Below the pieces are notes generated by a model that was given only the letters and a program-made list of their open reading frames with translations, did not search any database and was not told where the DNA came from. The position numbers were made by a program, and so were the translations under genes. Shown one piece after another: positions 5,225-5,900 of a stretch of 5,900 nt of DNA. This DNA is from Chlorobiota bacterium. Its GTDB lineage: Bacteria > Bacteroidota > Bacteroidia > Bacteroidales > JAADGE01. Numbering within the stretch: the first letter of the stretch is position 1; each line of letters starts with the position of its first letter. Location: the NCBI GenBank assembly GCA_030592825.1, contig JAUVIG010000246.1, positions 1 to 5,900 of the forward strand. The letters run 5' to 3'.

Positions 5225-5900
5225 TTAAAGTCTTGCTTCTTTAACTATTGCTTCTATTGCAATAGCCGTATCAGGGTCTAATTTTTCCAAATATTTTTCA
5301 TCTTTTCCGCTTTCAATATATTTTACACTGTGCATTCCTGCATTTATAATTAGTTGTGTGTCTTTTTCAGGAAATATATATAAAGCTTCTTCGCATATAT
5401 CTATGAAAAGACTTTTTGAGATTTTCATATTTAATAGACCTGCAAAAAAATTACTTATATTAAGATTAACATTTAATATTTCCTTTTTTTCTTTTAAAAT
5501 ATGCAGCAAACGATTAGCCGTTTCAAAAGCTTTTGAGTGACCGTCATTTCTTTCGGTAAAAATTATTGCACCTCCGAACAAATTAAAAATTATTTCATTG
5601 GATTCAAATTTTGGATCCAATAAATCAATTACATTATCCCACTTTTTAAGAGAGATATAATTTTTTCCTATATGTCCTAAATTGGATGCTTGTCCTATAA
5701 TATTTTTTTCTTGTTTAAATAAATCATATGCTTTTTTATGGTAAGAAATTGACTTCTCATATTCTCCCAATTCACTTAAATTCATGCCTATAAGCCCTAG
5801 TTGGACTGCTTGTCTGGAAATATCTTTTTCTTGTTTAAATAAATAATATGCTTTTTGATAATATGCAATTGATTCTTTATATTTTTTTAATATAAATAAA
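5225..5900 (-). CDS. Tetratricopeptide-repeat protein, N-terminus beyond the window
   Basis: The frame is open from the right edge down to a TAA at 5225-5227, with 224 residues visible. An internal ATG at 5785 lies in the middle of a repeat and is not the real start. The visible part begins with 40-residue TPR units: YKESIAYYQKAYYLFKQEKD, then YEKSISYHKKAYDLFKQEKN, each followed by a Q-A-x-x-LGxIGxN segment, and then a degenerate third unit around KKWDNVIDLL. These helical repeats normally bind partner proteins. The C-terminal 130 or so residues do not follow the repeat pattern and are not recognised. The upstream part could be more TPRs, or a sensor or NTPase domain as in STAND-type proteins; nothing in the window decides this. 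It converges with rfbB. Confidence 0.85.
   Translation of the reverse strand, partial: LFILKKYKESIAYYQKAYYLFKQEKDISRQAVQLGLIGMNLSELGEYEKSISYHKKAYDLFKQEKNIIGQASNLGHIGKNYISLKKWDNVIDLLDPKFESNEIIFNLFGGAIIFTERNDGHSKAFETANRLLHILKEKKEILNVNLNISNFFAGLLNMKISKSLFIDICEEALYIFPEKDTQLIINAGMHSVKYIESGKDEKYLEKLDPDTAIAIEAIVKEARL
5641..5880. repeat. 120-bp internal DNA repeat of the TPR gene
   Basis: Bases 5641-5760 and 5761-5880 align at an exact offset of 120 bases, equal to 40 codons. The best-kept part is 5701-5730 against 5821-5850, where 28 of 30 bases agree, including TTGTTTAAATAAAT. The DNA-level similarity suggests that the TPR units were duplicated recently or are kept alike by recombination. Confidence 0.8.

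Noticed and set aside
5358..5540. Plus-strand frame of 60 codons opposite the TPR gene
   Set aside because: It is antisense to the open TPR frame, which is itself supported by repeats at protein and DNA level.
5785..5785. ATG at 5785 as the start of the TPR protein
   Set aside because: The frame stays open to the window edge, and the upstream residues form a full TPR unit matching the next one, so the true start lies beyond 5900.

Overview
The window looks like a chromosomal stretch from an AT-rich member of the Bacteroidetes. The reasons are the very low GC content, start codons without Shine-Dalgarno sequences, and repeated matches to the Bacteroidetes sigma factor box TAnnTTTG upstream of genes. 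The outer-membrane-barrel type C-terminus at the left edge also fits. No rRNA, tRNA, CRISPR array, transposase or phage gene is visible.

Layout from left to right. (1) The last 20 or so codons of a plus-strand outer-membrane barrel protein, probably TonB-dependent receptor-like, end at 65. (2) A strong bidirectional terminator (87-116) follows. (3) A minus-strand AAA_14/DUF4143 ATPase (96-1457) has its last codons inside that terminator. (4) A 466-base gene-free gap (1458-1923) holds a 33-bp tandem repeat that repeats a promoter box facing the ATPase, and then the groES promoter. (5) A stand-alone, somewhat divergent GroES co-chaperonin (1924-2196, plus) has no groEL beside it. (6) A 189-bp nested inverted repeat (2210-2398) follows. 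(7) L-aspartate oxidase NadB lies on the minus strand (start chosen at 3978). (8) A short divergent promoter region carries a TAATTTTG box in each direction. (9) dTDP-glucose 4,6-dehydratase RfbB/RmlB lies on the plus strand (start chosen at 4090). (10) A hairpin (5156-5185) follows. (11) A tetratricopeptide-repeat protein on the minus strand runs off the right edge.

The genes do not form a pathway. Each lies on the opposite strand from its neighbours, so each looks monocistronic: three convergent junctions, all with an inverted repeat, and two divergent ones with TAnnTTTG boxes. NadB serves de novo NAD synthesis, RfbB serves dTDP-sugar (rhamnose-type) synthesis, and GroES serves protein folding. 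All three are separated from their usual partners.

I do not see a clear undescribed multi-gene system. The items most worth a second look are the tandem promoter/operator repeat in front of the DUF4143 ATPase, the long nested inverted repeat after groES, and the orphan GroES.
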